A stretch of 64,000 nucleotides of DNA from Aquatica leii (Eukaryota; Arthropoda; Insecta; Coleoptera; Lampyridae), in contig CM069432.1 in assembly GCA_035610365.1 (NCBI GenBank), forward strand, positions 225,268,532 to 225,332,531, given 5' to 3'. The notes beneath the pieces were generated by a model. It searched no databases. It worked only from the letters and a program-made list of their open reading frames with translations, and was not told the origin of the DNA. This document shows, piece after piece, positions 59,001 through 63,720 of the stretch (position 1 is the stretch's first letter; the number at the start of each line of letters is the position of its first letter). The translations under genes and the position numbers were made by a program.

Positions 59001-59809
59001 CGGCTACTGGTGTGCTTGCTGGATCGCCTAATTCTTCAGCATCGCCTCAAGATCATAGTCTTCTAAATTCGCCTCCAAGCCAACGACTCCTTGACGTTGA
59101 CGGCAAAGACGATTCGAGTCTATCAGAATCTAACGATCAACCAAAGTTTCGCCGTAATCGTACTACATTTAGTCCAGATCAATTAGAAGAATTAGAAAAA
59201 GAATTTGAAAAAAGTCATTATCCTTGTGTATCTACTAGAGAACGATTGGCGTCAAAAACATCTTTATCCGAAGCACGAGTTCAGGTAAACACTTTTTTTC
59301 TTAATTGAATTACTATTAACAAATGCATTGTTAACCAGGTTTGGTTTTCCAACAGACGAGCAAAATGGAGACGGCATCAACGAATGAACATGTTGAAGCA
59401 GTCGTCACCGATCCAACAAGGAAACCAATCTCCAATGTTCGGAGGCCGTTTAACACCTTCACCACATTACACAGTCGCTTCCACCCCTGGCTCCCCACTT
59501 ACTACACGCCAACGCGCTTCCGGCCCGACATCATCTCTATTACTCCAAATGGGAGGTGAAAACAGCGCTTTTAAATCGTTAGTACCAACTTCGGCAGCTG
59601 CTCTTTTAGCCGCTTCTGAAAGTATACACCGATTAGAAGATTATGATGATAAGTCTGATTCCGACGAAGAAATCAATGTAAACGACGAATCTGATGATGA
59701 CCGGGGTGTCTCTCGTTGTTCAAGTCCTGTTGAAGTAGTTGATCCTCCTAGTGAAAGAGAACTTTCTACGTGTCAACCGTTACAACTTACTATACATGAC
59801 AGAGATTAA
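13797..59809 (+). CDS. eyg: eyegone-type Pax transcription factor, four visible exons (5' end missing)
   Basis: The join is 13797-14045, 43576-43716, 58800-59284 and 59339-59809. All junctions are GT-AG and keep frame; introns 1 and 2 are phase 1 and intron 3 is phase 0. The product is a nuclear DNA-binding factor of the Pax family. In Drosophila, Eyg and Toe act in eye, salivary-duct and notum patterning, largely as repressors. In order the visible protein has a Ser/Pro-rich leader, a remnant of the last PAI helix (VTKLLG), the paired-domain linker ([16 protein letters not shown]), the RED subdomain, an Ala-run linker, a complete 60-residue homeodomain with Ser50, and an acidic tail. Absence of the PAI half separates Eyg from Pax6 and Pax3/7. 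About 447 residues are visible against roughly 650 in the Drosophila proteins, so an N-terminal part is coded upstream of 13797 or outside the window. I cannot tell an eyg from a toe orthologue. Confidence 0.96.
15576..15926 (+). mobile_element. Penelope-like retroelement tail with GIY-YIG endonuclease
   Basis: The frame runs 116 codons from 15576 with no stop. Residues 9-45 resemble the segment between the reverse transcriptase and the endonuclease ([20 protein letters not shown]). [14 protein letters not shown] (about residues 51-64) is the GIY-YIG core with the CxC pair, and IKEHQRC and [12 protein letters not shown] are the downstream conserved blocks of the Penelope-like endonuclease. 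Usual residues are altered (YIRE where YIGE-type is expected), and the tail stops early after NFSNYISF. The reverse transcriptase is missing, so this is a 5'-truncated relic. Confidence 0.8.
15948..16232 (+). CDS. Unrecognised 95-codon open frame without ATG start
   Basis: The frame is open from the TAA at 15945 to the TAA at 16233. It has protein-like composition: [18 protein letters not shown], then a lysine-rich middle, then [19 protein letters not shown], and a His/Pro/Glu-rich end ([18 protein letters not shown]). An AATAAA follows about 30 bases after the stop. It lies directly downstream of the Penelope-like tail but in another frame, and its content does not match a Penelope endonuclease. 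I do not recognise it. It may be the last exon or C-terminal part of another mobile element, or a host exon. It lacks an initiator, so it would need splicing or be a fragment. Confidence 0.35.
16780..18970 (-). mobile_element. Ty3/gypsy-type LTR retrotransposon relic (gag, protease, RT, RNase H)
   Basis: On the minus strand, from high to low coordinates, four parts can be read. A gag remnant carries a CX2CX4HX4C zinc knuckle ([11 protein letters not shown], about 18130-18180). A retropepsin follows with the active-site triad in the form DTS within [11 protein letters not shown] (about 18000-18040) and a downstream LLGRDVIS. The reverse transcriptase ends with YLGYIINGD and [12 protein letters not shown] (16992-17228). 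RNase H starts with a [11 protein letters not shown]-type block and [13 protein letters not shown] (about 16790-16960). Stops and frameshifts are frequent; integrase and LTRs were not found. Order and motifs match Ty3/gypsy rather than copia or BEL. It is a dead, truncated insertion antisense to eyg. Confidence 0.8.
22311..22499 (+). other. Unrecognised 63-codon open frame
   Basis: The frame is open between a TAA just before 22311 and the TAA at 22500. It includes [11 protein letters not shown] and two CxxC-spaced cysteines (ICTQCLN) followed by a hydrophobic stretch. The amino-acid mix looks coding-like, but there is no ATG and no family I recognise. It sits just before a dispersed repeat copy (22595 on), so it may be part of a mobile element. 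Confidence 0.2.
22595..23080 (+). repeat. Dispersed repeat, copy 1
   Basis: It starts near TGTACACTGCCTAAGC and contains CATTGGCATTGTAGACAATA, CTTGCAGCGATATT and GATTAAATTAAAGTCAACAT. The complement of 27396-27922 carries the same blocks in the same order over the whole length. The first bases (TACACTGCC...AATTGGACAC) resemble Tc1/mariner-type termini, but no transposase is visible. It is probably a non-autonomous DNA element. Confidence 0.65.
23530..23680. repeat. Perfect 23-bp inverted repeat enclosing a hammerhead-like core
   Basis: The left arm at 23530-23552 starts ATGCGAAGTAATAAC; its exact complement is at 23658-23680. Inside, CTGATGA (23582-23588) is followed by a potential helix GATT/AATC (23590-23593 with 23608-23611) and then GAAAC (23612-23616). 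That is the layout of the hammerhead ribozyme core. Penelope-like elements are known to carry hammerhead motifs in their repeats, and a Penelope tail lies 8 kb upstream. An extra C lies between the core and helix II, and I could not close stems I and III. The ribozyme call is therefore tentative; the inverted repeat is certain. Confidence 0.6.
23735..25140 (-). pseudogene. Tc1-like transposase relic, interrupted by a MITE
   Basis: On the minus strand an ATG at 25140-25138 starts [18 protein letters not shown], followed by an HTH stretch ([19 protein letters not shown]). The coding similarity then stops near 25030. It resumes at 24470 with an arginine/glutamate-rich second HTH region ([12 protein letters not shown]...[19 protein letters not shown]) and reaches the catalytic part below 24160 (SDEKT, then [12 protein letters not shown]). 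The first catalytic Asp is the one in SDEKT. Stops and frame changes interrupt the rest. The 530-bp gap contains a MITE (24583-24831) and possibly a genuine intron, since GTAAG follows the first block directly. Terminal repeats were not identified. Confidence 0.7.
24583..24831. mobile_element. MITE with 48-bp terminal inverted repeats inside the Tc1 relic
   Basis: The left arm begins AAGTTAGCAGTACAAGGTTA; the complement of the right arm begins AAGTTAGCAATACAAAGTTA. Both continue with an AATCAA...ATATARTTAGGAA tail, ending at 24630 and 24784. Two extra internal copies of the terminus, GCTAACTT (24687-24694) and AAGTTAGC (24700-24707), lie back to back around GAGGC. GAGGG follows the right end. 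The structure may be two tandem elements (about 112 and 132 bp), or one element with an internal terminus duplication. Confidence 0.65.
25755..25800. other. GC-rich hairpin
   Basis: GCGGGGGCTTCGCCCGCGCC (25761-25780) forms a GGGC-TTC-GCCC hairpin with extra outer pairs in otherwise AT-rich DNA. Such hairpins occur near the ends of some non-autonomous elements. No element boundary could be defined. Confidence 0.3.
26850..27119. mobile_element. 270-bp MITE with terminal inverted repeats
   Basis: The left end reads CCAATCAGCAAGGAAACGTT; the complement of the right end reads CCAATCAACAAGGAAACATT. Similarity continues over about 45 bases into ATGTTTT...AACGTT. The interior is AT-rich and non-coding. 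No clear target duplication was seen. Confidence 0.7.
27396..27922 (-). repeat. Dispersed repeat, copy 2 (inverted relative to copy 1)
   Basis: The minus strand reads TACACCACCTC...GTAATTGGACAC, then CATTGGCATTGTAGACATTA and CTTGCAGCGATATT, then the RAATTAAAGTCAACATT block, matching 22595-23080. Homology may extend to about 27285, where the minus strand shows TTACACTGCC. Confidence 0.65.
28000..30469. other. Intronic stretch without recognisable elements
   Basis: AT-rich eyg intron sequence. A short direct duplication (TCAGATTGTTAATGGTTA / TCAGATTGCTAATGTTTA, about 28043-28105) is the only structure noted. No exon, RNA gene or transposon coding remnant was seen. Confidence 0.5.
30470..31812 (-). 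pseudogene. Tc1/mariner-superfamily (IS630-type DDE) transposase relic
   Basis: From high to low coordinates on the minus strand: an N-terminal block at 31606-31812 ([20 protein letters not shown]); an [24 protein letters not shown] block (about 31040-31130); [12 protein letters not shown], replacing the usual MDNAxYHS catalytic motif; a [10 protein letters not shown] block; a degenerate HC.LN.I.LIWA.VK block with the last catalytic position (about 30720); and a C-terminal frame 30470-30676 ending in a Ser/Asp/Glu tail. Gaps, stops and substitutions at catalytic sites show that it is dead. The order matches DDE_3-type transposases common in insect genomes. It lies antisense to eyg. Confidence 0.65.
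32900..33310. promoter_or_regulatory. Candidate intronic regulatory block
   Basis: This non-coding stretch is visibly less AT-rich and less repetitive than its neighbours. It contains GCGCGGTTTAGACTC, several ATTA/TAAT homeodomain cores (for example TTATTAATTATTAT near 33090), a TATCGTGACAATAAATGAC block, and a GC-richer core (CGTGACGCTCGGGCGCTTAT). It matches no transposon I recognise. Large introns of developmental homeobox genes often hold enhancers of this look. This is inference from composition only. Confidence 0.25.
34420..34560. promoter_or_regulatory. Candidate intronic regulatory block
   Basis: A short island of higher complexity: TGCATGTATCAAAGCG (with a TCF-like ATCAAAG), then CTGCCCGAAGCTGTGCACTC, GCATGCAACAATG (with a Sox-like ACAATG) and CTCACGCAACTAGG. 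No open frame and no repeat signature are present. It is listed because it contrasts with the surrounding AT-rich DNA; function is unproven. Confidence 0.2.
35730..37345 (-). pseudogene. piggyBac-type transposase relic 1
   Basis: On the minus strand the N-terminal core lies at 36888-37340 ([10 protein letters not shown], then [39 protein letters not shown]). It is followed in another frame by 36361-36588 ([23 protein letters not shown]). The C-terminal cysteine-rich zinc-binding domain is at 35918-36211 ([28 protein letters not shown]). TTAA followed by CCTTTGGATTTACAAGC at 35730-35750 suits a piggyBac end, with a subterminal near-palindrome GGGGTCAGATTTGACCCC at 35779. The other end was not recognised. 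A hexamer expansion (ACATAG)3 at 36413-36431 inserts Met-Ser repeats. Frameshifts make it non-functional. Confidence 0.82.
37700..38140 (-). pseudogene. Second Penelope-like tail with GIY-YIG endonuclease
   Basis: On the minus strand a basic linker ([11 protein letters not shown], then [15 protein letters not shown]) leads to [10 protein letters not shown] and a decayed YIGQTGR-type block at about 37935-37990. [15 protein letters not shown] and [16 protein letters not shown] follow (about 37740-37830). Stops and at least two frameshifts are present. The order of blocks is that of a Penelope-like C-terminus. It differs clearly from the tail at 15576 and lies in opposite orientation, so it is a separate insertion. 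Reverse transcriptase was not found. Confidence 0.65.
38660..39335 (-). pseudogene. piggyBac-type transposase relic 2
   Basis: An acidic N-terminal frame (39108-39329, ending [13 protein letters not shown]) is followed by 38668-38907 ([32 protein letters not shown], then the DYAPP-like [13 protein letters not shown] and [15 protein letters not shown]). These correspond to the start and early catalytic core of a piggyBac transposase. The same region is already present in relic 1 at 36888-37340 with different sequence, so this is an independent, more truncated copy. No ends were recognised. Confidence 0.75.
39990..41135 (-). pseudogene. hAT-type (DUF4371 / ZMYM-like) transposase relic
   Basis: From high to low coordinates on the minus strand: a block with [17 protein letters not shown] and [20 protein letters not shown] (about 40920-41080); a catalytic-region block ([12 protein letters not shown]-like with KYAGLQTKI, about 40505-40565); a degenerate CAAH-like segment near 40450; [10 protein letters not shown]-like sequence near 40360; and a clean 93-codon frame at 40010-40291 ([52 protein letters not shown]). 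These are the recurring motifs of DUF4371 hAT transposases. Several frameshifts are present and the C-terminal dimerisation domain was not seen. Confidence 0.75.
41430..42190 (-). pseudogene. Non-LTR retrotransposon reverse transcriptase fragment
   Basis: Minus-strand frames show [15 protein letters not shown]-type sequence (RT motif with FD, about 42050-42090), [27 protein letters not shown] (the QGDSLSPxLF-like block, about 41870-41940), a KLVAAYDKP-like stretch, and [22 protein letters not shown] (about 41550-41615), the thumb region common in LINE RTs. The YADD segment is only partly readable. Stops and frame changes occur throughout. The plus-strand frames at 41326-41829 are shadows of it. 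Confidence 0.6.
42200..43575. other. Intronic stretch before the RED exon, nothing recognised
   Basis: This AT-rich DNA leads to the splice acceptor at 43575, with a short pyrimidine-rich tract (TTTGTGTTGTTTTTTAG). No repeat or coding signal is recognisable. Confidence 0.5.
43576..43716 (+). CDS. eyg: eyg exon: paired-domain linker and first RED helices
   Basis: This 141-base exon has acceptor TTTTTTAG before 43576 and donor GTAAGT from 43717; both ends are phase 1. With the last base of the preceding exon it completes a Gly codon and continues [18 protein letters not shown], the paired-domain linker that contacts the minor groove. [15 protein letters not shown] and [15 protein letters not shown] follow, the first two RED helices. 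Pax6(5a) also binds DNA mainly through RED, and Eyg is known to behave similarly. The surrounding 30-kb and 15-kb introns isolate this exon completely, so gene finders could easily miss it. Confidence 0.96.
44585..45960 (-). repeat. Copy 1 of a directly repeated Crypton-like segment, split by an insertion
   Basis: The parts 44585-44672 and 45726-45960 together match 45985-46320 in the same orientation. Shared blocks are CTAAATTATAA...AAAATAATATTTT, GTACTTGGTAGGAC, AGCAAC, CACT, TTCATTTTATTGAT, GACAAATTAGAATTT and TGGATGTTAGCTCC. Copy 1 lacks about 70 internal bases that are present in copy 2. The Foldback-like element at 44673-45716 separates the two parts. Confidence 0.65.
44673..45716. mobile_element. 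Foldback-like element with tandem-repeat termini
   Basis: Both ends are inverted relative to each other and built from degenerate units of about 14 bases, GACGTTTGAACGCA: at least six on the left (44690-44800) and about five in reverse on the right (45635-45710). The left start reads CATAATGGCTCGTTTGA; the complement of the right end reads CGGTCTAGGACGTTTTGA. The flanks are TGGTAGGAC (44664-44672) and TGGTTGGAC (45717-45725), a 9-base target duplication with one mismatch. The intact repeat copy at 46060 carries only one such site. Termini made of short tandem repeats with a 9-bp duplication are the hallmark of Foldback elements. The interior is AT-rich and shows no transposase. Confidence 0.7.
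45985..46640 (-). pseudogene. Crypton-like tyrosine recombinase fragment
   Basis: The minus-strand frame 46283-46486 reads [39 protein letters not shown]. It contains the HxxR catalytic box (HCFRR) and the LKRHGGW-like turn characteristic of Crypton-type tyrosine recombinases. The expected tyrosine downstream was not found because the frame is lost after LKRRRKTK. A degenerate frame upstream to about 46640 belongs to the same domain. The non-coding remainder (45985-46280) is a second copy of the segment at 44585-45960. Recruited Crypton domains exist in animal genes, but here the frame decay points to a transposon relic. Confidence 0.55.
46650..49577. other. Intronic stretch without assigned elements
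   Basis: Mostly AT-rich. The part about 47770-48010 is more complex: repeated ATGATCA/TGATAAAT words and, on the minus strand, a GTTCGATTC B-box-like word near 47955. This could be a decayed SINE or a regulatory block. Nothing firm can be said about it. Confidence 0.35.
49578..50228. mobile_element. 650-bp foldback element with about 250-bp inverted arms
   Basis: The arms 49578-49830 and 49971-50228 are complementary over their whole length with scattered mismatches. Shared blocks are CAAATAGAGTAG, ATAGTATGG, TTATTATTAAAGATAGAGAT, GATTCCGTTGA, AATTTCCAAACAGTTT and AAGTTTTAGATCAAA. The outer ends are AGTGTCCCAAA and AGCGGGAGTTCCAAA. The loop is about 140 bp (containing GGCGCCATATTGGATTTTT) and codes for nothing. 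This is a non-autonomous DNA transposon. The GTGTCCCAAA-type end is common in insect MITEs, but the superfamily cannot be fixed. Confidence 0.8.
51675..51810. repeat. Degenerate GACAAAACGCCGAAA tandem array
   Basis: ACGCCGA, AAAACGC and related units recur about nine times at 13-20 base spacing. The look is that of one terminus of a Foldback-type element, reminiscent of but not the same as the termini at 44673-45716. No inverted partner was found nearby. Confidence 0.5.
51920..53324 (+). mobile_element. Tc1-like transposon with both terminal inverted repeats
   Basis: The element is 1405 bp and flanked by TA on both sides (51918-51919 and 53325-53326). Its left end reads TACTGACTTCCATGAAAATT; the complement of the right end reads TACTGACTTCTAAAAACACC. 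The next roughly 80 bases match closely (TTGTTGAACGATTTTATTGA, AAACGTCTATTTTCAT, GTGATGAT), giving inverted repeats of about 100 bp. The outermost 15-30 bases of the two ends differ, while the interior of the arms is conserved. Confidence 0.85.
52175..53195 (+). pseudogene. Tc1-like transposase, DD34E-type, inactivated
   Basis: The ATG at 52175 starts [20 protein letters not shown], followed by a helix-turn-helix ([20 protein letters not shown]). The frame is lost at about 52330. The second HTH region resumes at 52465 ([19 protein letters not shown]). The catalytic residues are in VFSDESRF (Asp at about 52648), DNAGPHTAR (Asp at about 52895, directly after an in-frame TAG) and [12 protein letters not shown] (Glu at about 53001), about 34-35 residues after the second Asp. 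The C-terminus ends at 53195. At least three frame changes and stops leave it non-functional, though similarity is well kept, so it is a rather young relic. Confidence 0.85.
53455..54250 (+). pseudogene. Mariner-like (IS630-type) transposase relic
   Basis: Plus-strand frames contain an N-terminal [15 protein letters not shown]-like piece (53580-53630) and the catalytic block [28 protein letters not shown] (53785-53880), followed by KITIWC (about 53895-53915). The first catalytic residue lies in TDEFHF, equivalent to the usual SDEAHF. Later blocks are too decayed to assign. It is adjacent to, but distinct from, the Tc1-like element ending at 53324. Confidence 0.55.
54455..54790 (-). pseudogene. 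PIF/Harbinger-type (HARBI1-like) transposase fragment
   Basis: The minus strand reads [20 protein letters not shown] (usual form: RWPGSTHDSxIFxxS) and then, in the clean frame 54475-54675, [30 protein letters not shown] (usual form: LLGDxGYxLxPxLxTP). These are the central DDE_4 blocks. The catalytic Asp expected in GDxGY is replaced by Asn/Arg (LCNRGY). The frame ends at 54475 with an [12 protein letters not shown] block. The N-terminal half and the ends were not recognised. Confidence 0.7.
54800..56275. other. Intronic stretch without assigned elements
   Basis: No transposon coding motif or exon is recognisable. The interval 55900-56230 is somewhat more complex, with TAATTAGTTTTAA/TTAAACTAACC words (ATTA-type homeodomain cores), but shows no repeat structure. 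Confidence 0.4.
56276..56692 (+). mobile_element. Short DNA-element family, copy A
   Basis: It starts GTAACAAGCGTCGAAAGTGA and ends ATTCGTCGTTTCGTAAC; the complement of the end (GTTACGAAACGACGAAT) pairs loosely with the start. Internal landmarks are GTTATGCTATAAAATTTTCA, AAGAGTAACATACATTATTT and TTTTCTACTTTGCCATTCTA. No coding capacity is present. Confidence 0.65.
56749..57160 (+). mobile_element. Short DNA-element family, copy B
   Basis: It begins GTAACAAGCGTCGAAAGTAAA about 55 bp after the end of copy A and in the same orientation. It shares AGAGTAACGTACATTATTTTT and TTGTAAAATTACGTGTTTTTT with copies A and C. The 3' end is diverged and set approximately. Confidence 0.6.
57451..57505. repeat. 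Two-copy tandem repeat, 28-bp unit
   Basis: GTTATATCGACTAACCCTTA and GTCATATCGACTAACCATTA, each continuing TATTTGT, lie head to tail. Confidence 0.7.
57538..57566 (-). other. tRNA T-arm-like (B-box) sequence
   Basis: The minus strand reads TTAGGTTCGAATCCTACCTG followed by CGGCA, which matches a T-arm plus 3' acceptor strand. A 5' half with A-box and anticodon arm is not recognisable at the right distance (57567-57640). This is therefore a tRNA fragment or part of a tRNA-derived SINE, not an intact tRNA gene. Confidence 0.35.
58800..59284 (+). CDS. eyg: eyg exon: end of RED subdomain, linker, homeodomain residues 1-46
   Basis: Acceptor TGTTTTCAG precedes 58800; the donor is CAG/GTAAAC at 59284/59285. 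The exon begins with [21 protein letters not shown], the last RED helix, followed by an Ala/Arg-rich stretch, a run of six alanines ([11 protein letters not shown]), and a Pro/Gly/Ser-rich linker. The homeodomain starts at 59147 with FRRNRTTF (positions 1-8) and the exon stops after Q46. The interruption between residues 46 and 47 is the classical intron site of paired-class homeoboxes. [19 protein letters not shown] is the helix 1-2 region. No stop or frameshift is present, which supports a functional gene. Confidence 0.97.
59285..59338 (+). other. eyg: 54-bp intron inside the eyg homeobox
   Basis: GTAAAC...CCAG. The intron is T-rich in its first half with a plausible branch sequence (CTATTAAC) near 59311. 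Removing it joins codon 46 to 47 of the homeodomain in phase 0. It is close to the minimum size for insect introns and contrasts with neighbouring introns hundreds of times longer. Confidence 0.93.
59339..59809 (+). CDS. eyg: eyg last coding exon: homeodomain recognition helix and acidic C-terminus
   Basis: The exon opens directly with [15 protein letters not shown], homeodomain residues 47-61, with W48, F49, S50 and N51. Ser50 is the Pax-type specificity residue, distinct from Gln50 (Antp) or Lys50 (bicoid). A Ser/Thr/Pro-rich stretch ([15 protein letters not shown]) follows, then an Ala-rich helix region and an acidic tail ([19 protein letters not shown]). The frame ends at TAA, 59807-59809, giving 156 residues from this exon. 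A GC-richer open frame in another register (59341-59559) is a shadow. Confidence 0.97.
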   Translation, partial: VWFSNRRAKWRRHQRMNMLKQSSPIQQGNQSPMFGGRLTPSPHYTVASTPGSPLTTRQRASGPTSSLLLQMGGENSAFKSLVPTSAAALLAASESIHRLEDYDDKSDSDEEINVNDESDDDRGVSRCSSPVEVVDPPSERELSTCQPLQLTIHDRD

Positions 59810-62800
59810 TTGTGCGTCGTTTAAGTGAAACACTTTATTTACCAAAGTAGACAATTTGTATTTATTATTAAATGTGTCAGCGGCTGTGAATCAATCGACT
59901 GACCTATAAACCAAATGAACATAGTTATAATATTGTAATTATCGTACTAAATTTATAAACTGCCCAACAGTATAAACTTTACTCTTATTAAACATTTCCG
60001 CGTTGCACTAGCTACGATTTAGACTTAGACGAACTATTTATTGAAGTTATTGTAAATTCAAAGAAATAACCATTTGTTGTTTAGATCTAATCTCCAGGAT
60101 CTTTGTATATTTTCAAATACTTTAACGTGTAGGTATGCATGCAAATGGTTATCTGTAAGTACTACAACTACATCAATGTTGTAAAATAGTAATAAGAAAT
60201 GCAATTGTGTTACAAAAATTACAATCTGTTCGATCATAATATGATTTTTCTTTAATACAATTCAATTATATTTGTTGAACCTAACAAATATAAGACTAAT
60301 ACCTATCAAAACTTTTTGTGCTTGTTAATAGAACGCGAACGATTTTAATCTGTGTTAAATTTCCATAAAGAATCCGTTGGATCATCAAGAAATGTTTAGA
60401 AGCTAACTTACTAGTAGCTTTCCAATTTATGGTGTCCGTTCGTACTTGTAACTTGATAATGGTAACAACCAGAAACATCTGGCGACTTAAATCTTTGTCA
60501 CTATTAAATAACGTCGTTCCACAAATATATCGCAAAACCTTACATTGCTCTAAGCTAATGTACATTGTTATTATAAATATTTTTTAAAATTTATTTACAG
60601 TTTAGTCATGTCTTATGATTTATTAATGGATGAATTTACAATGCTCGATTATTGTGGTTTGGATTTTATTGAACACTATAAATTTCAGATTTATGTTACA
60701 GATTAAATGTCAATGATGAAAATTTATTTTTAATGTGGAAAAGGTAGTTACTAATTATAAATCGAATCAATTACCATTTAGCGAGAAAAATCGCATTAGT
60801 GGCACTTGACGACAGTTTTTATTTGAAAAGTAAGTATTCGGTCTATAATAAGGCAACTATAAAATAAAATTTAAAGCCAAAGACAACTATCCAGTTATGC
60901 AAATGCAACACAAGTGTGAACACAGCATGTTGTCTGTAAAAAGATTATGTACAAAACTACGGCAATATTTTATCCTAGTGTCTCAATCAGCACAATCTTA
61001 GTAGACGTTAACAATCCTTAAGCCAGAAATGATCATCGCGTGGACCAAATAATTGAATCCCAAATTATATATGCAAATTTAAGTAGAACCTAATTATTGT
61101 CGTATATAAACGAGCTACAATGAATTTTAAAAATGTTACATTTATATCAAATTGAAAAAAGATAACGAACATAAATTAATGCTAACTGAAAAATGCTCAT
61201 TTAAAAGTAATTTAATACCCAATGCAATTGTATAAAATCAAATTGATAACAAAATAACATCATAAACGCCTACTCTAGTTATTTTAAATTAAGTCATTAA
61301 GAACTTTTAAAGAAAACAGAAACCTTATTTTATGATCTTTTAACTGAGTTTATAATTGGGTTATAAACAATTATGTACGATATTTAACTTATACAGACAT
61401 TAAACTTCTCGTACAACGTATTACAATCATCTTACCTTTAGCAGTTATTTTTATAATTGCCTAATTTTTTAAACCCACAGCTATAACGACTCTATTAATT
61501 TCCTTTTTCTTTTAACATAACGAATTTGAAAGTAAACAAGAATGTGAATTGTATAGGTAATAGGTACACATCTACTAAGCTAGTGTTAATAAGACCATTA
61601 AATACTACGTCTAGCGTTTGAGTTAAAATATGTTTTCTCTTGGTTTTTGTTTTGATTAACATATTTACAGATGTAGAATATAGGTTTCTGTTAACCACTT
61701 TGTTTTATAGTTTACTTATTAAATCAATTGTATGCAGCATACAGTTAATTTTGAATACTACACAATTTTACCAAATAATTTACGTAGGTACATCCTACAC
61801 ATCGTAGGTGTAGCTCTAATGTTTGTTAGTTTACTATAAATAATTTAAACAAATCGATAATACTAATACTTGAATAAATCCTTTAAATTACTGCGTAGTT
61901 AATTTTGTAATTTTGTTTCAATAGAAATTATAATTATTCCACTATTTATGTTAATTTTATGTAATAATGCTAAAAACTTGATCAAACAATGATTTTAACA
62001 TAAAAAATTTCTTTCTTATCAGATACTGCAAGTTTAATTTTTATTTTCAAAACTAGGTACGTACAATAATATTTTTCAAATTATAATTCTCTTTAAATAT
62101 ATTTTACATAACAATGTTGTAAGAATAACTTGACCACCACCAAAATTATGAAATTAAAAATAAAATATTGATTGAATTTAATTGTTTTTGGTTTTTTAAA
62201 GATACGCATATATCTAATTATATACATAAAACTTAAAAAGAAATATTCCAAATAAATAACAGTTAGAAGAATTGACAATAAACGATTATTATTGAATCTT
62301 AAATGCATCGCAATGAATAAATAATAAAAACAACAATAAAAAATTCAAACTAATGTAGATCGTCGATACCGTTTGAATCACCAAACTTATATTACGTTTT
62401 GAAAAAATATAGGAATAGAGTAATTATATACAAACAAATAAACAACAAAAACAAAATTAAATAAATAACAAAGCTTCGCTTAGTGCATTCGATGATGCAT
62501 AATGAGGTTATTAAAAAGTCAAATATTATCATCTCGTAGTTTGTAGTATGTAGCCATCAATGTCTACTTCAAAAACAGTTCACATACCAAATTCGTAAAA
62601 AAATAACGATGTGGTTGAATCTGATGAAGTGGTCACTTCGAATCACAAACCGTAATCGTAACAGAAAAACAACGACGTTAAAATAATTAAATGAAAACGC
62701 AACTATATAAAAATAACATTTTAGTTATCCAAAAATTTCTGAACAATTTTTGTACCTATAAGTGATGTTAAATATGCGACGGTTCTTGCACTTTTGCACA

Positions 62801-63352
62801 AATCTTTGCATATCGATTTACAATTTGGGTTAATAATATGTGTTAATTAGTTTAGAACAAATTTTAAAAATATAAAAAAAAACGATTGTTATATAATCTA
62901 TATAACAATTATATTTGTTTTTTAAGGTATCGCAATGTTCTATGCATTCTTAGTTTTCTGCTTTGTGTATGATTTTACGGACTACGGGGCAATTGAGGTA
63001 CTTGGGCGTATTACTAGCTCTTTCAGTAAATAATTATATTATTTTTTCTACAAGTATTAAACCAATCGCGGAAATTGAAGGTACATTACGATAAAAGCAA
63101 TCGGGCATCAGATTTTCTCGTTTTTGTCCTTGTTCTTGCTCGATAAGTAACGTCAAAATCTAAACTTTGTAGTGAACATGCTAAACAAGTCGACCGCTTG
63201 GATAAATCTTTTAATTTATACAACCACAGATATGATCCGTTATAATAGTAAATTATAGTTGTTTTTAAGTATTTGATTTTCCACCGGTCAAGGAACCGCA
63301 AAGTATTATTTTTCGTAACTGAATACTTTTGTTCTATCTTTGTTAAAAACGA
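59810..63352 (+). other. eyg 3' UTR and downstream flank
   Basis: It follows the TAA stop. ATTAAA polyadenylation variants occur at about 59867 and 59988; the first canonical AATAAA is at 60863. The mRNA end cannot be fixed. The minus-strand frame 60296-60565 has no recognisable domain and is probably fortuitous. No further gene is seen before 64 kb. Confidence 0.45.
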
Positions 63353-63720
63353 ACTCATAATGACGACAGTAAAGCATAGCATAACGGACGTTAACGCGAC
63401 GCGAGGCTGCATGGCCGAGCGTTGCATGTGAGTGAATTATGCTATGAAACTTTTGACAAGAGTAACCTACATTATTTTTTGTGTAGCCTTTTGTAAAATT
63501 ACATTTTTTTTAAATAATAAACAACAATTACTAAAAATAAAATGTTGGTACTACATTTATTATTAAATCTGTTAAATTTGACATTAACTTTAACATTGTT
63601 TGTTTTTCAATTTTAACTGAATTTCGTTCTAATATAATAACTGACTTTAAACACTTAGTTTTATGTAGAATATTGGTTTTAATTTGGCTACTATAGAGCA
63701 TTTTTCGCCCATTACGCAAC
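63353..63720 (+). mobile_element. Short DNA-element family, copy C
   Basis: Located in the 3' flank of eyg. It shares AGTAAAGCATAGCATAACG, ACGCGAGGC, AATTATGCTATGAAA, AAGAGTAACCTACATTATTTT and TTTTGTAAAATTACATTTTTT with copies A and B, and ends near CCCATTACGCAACTAT. The minus-strand open frame across 63086-63427 partly overlaps it and is not considered a gene. Confidence 0.65.

Noticed and set aside
60296-60565. 89-codon minus-strand frame in the eyg 3' region
   Set aside because: No recognisable domain and no supporting signals; likely fortuitous in the 3' UTR.
62610-62655. CTGATGAAGTGGTCACTTCGAA hairpin as a ribozyme
   Set aside because: The stem consumes the conserved G and A of the core; at most an imperfect hairpin.
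63086-63427. 113-codon minus-strand frame with an arginine/threonine-rich end
   Set aside because: It partly overlaps a repeat copy; no domain or splice context supports a gene.
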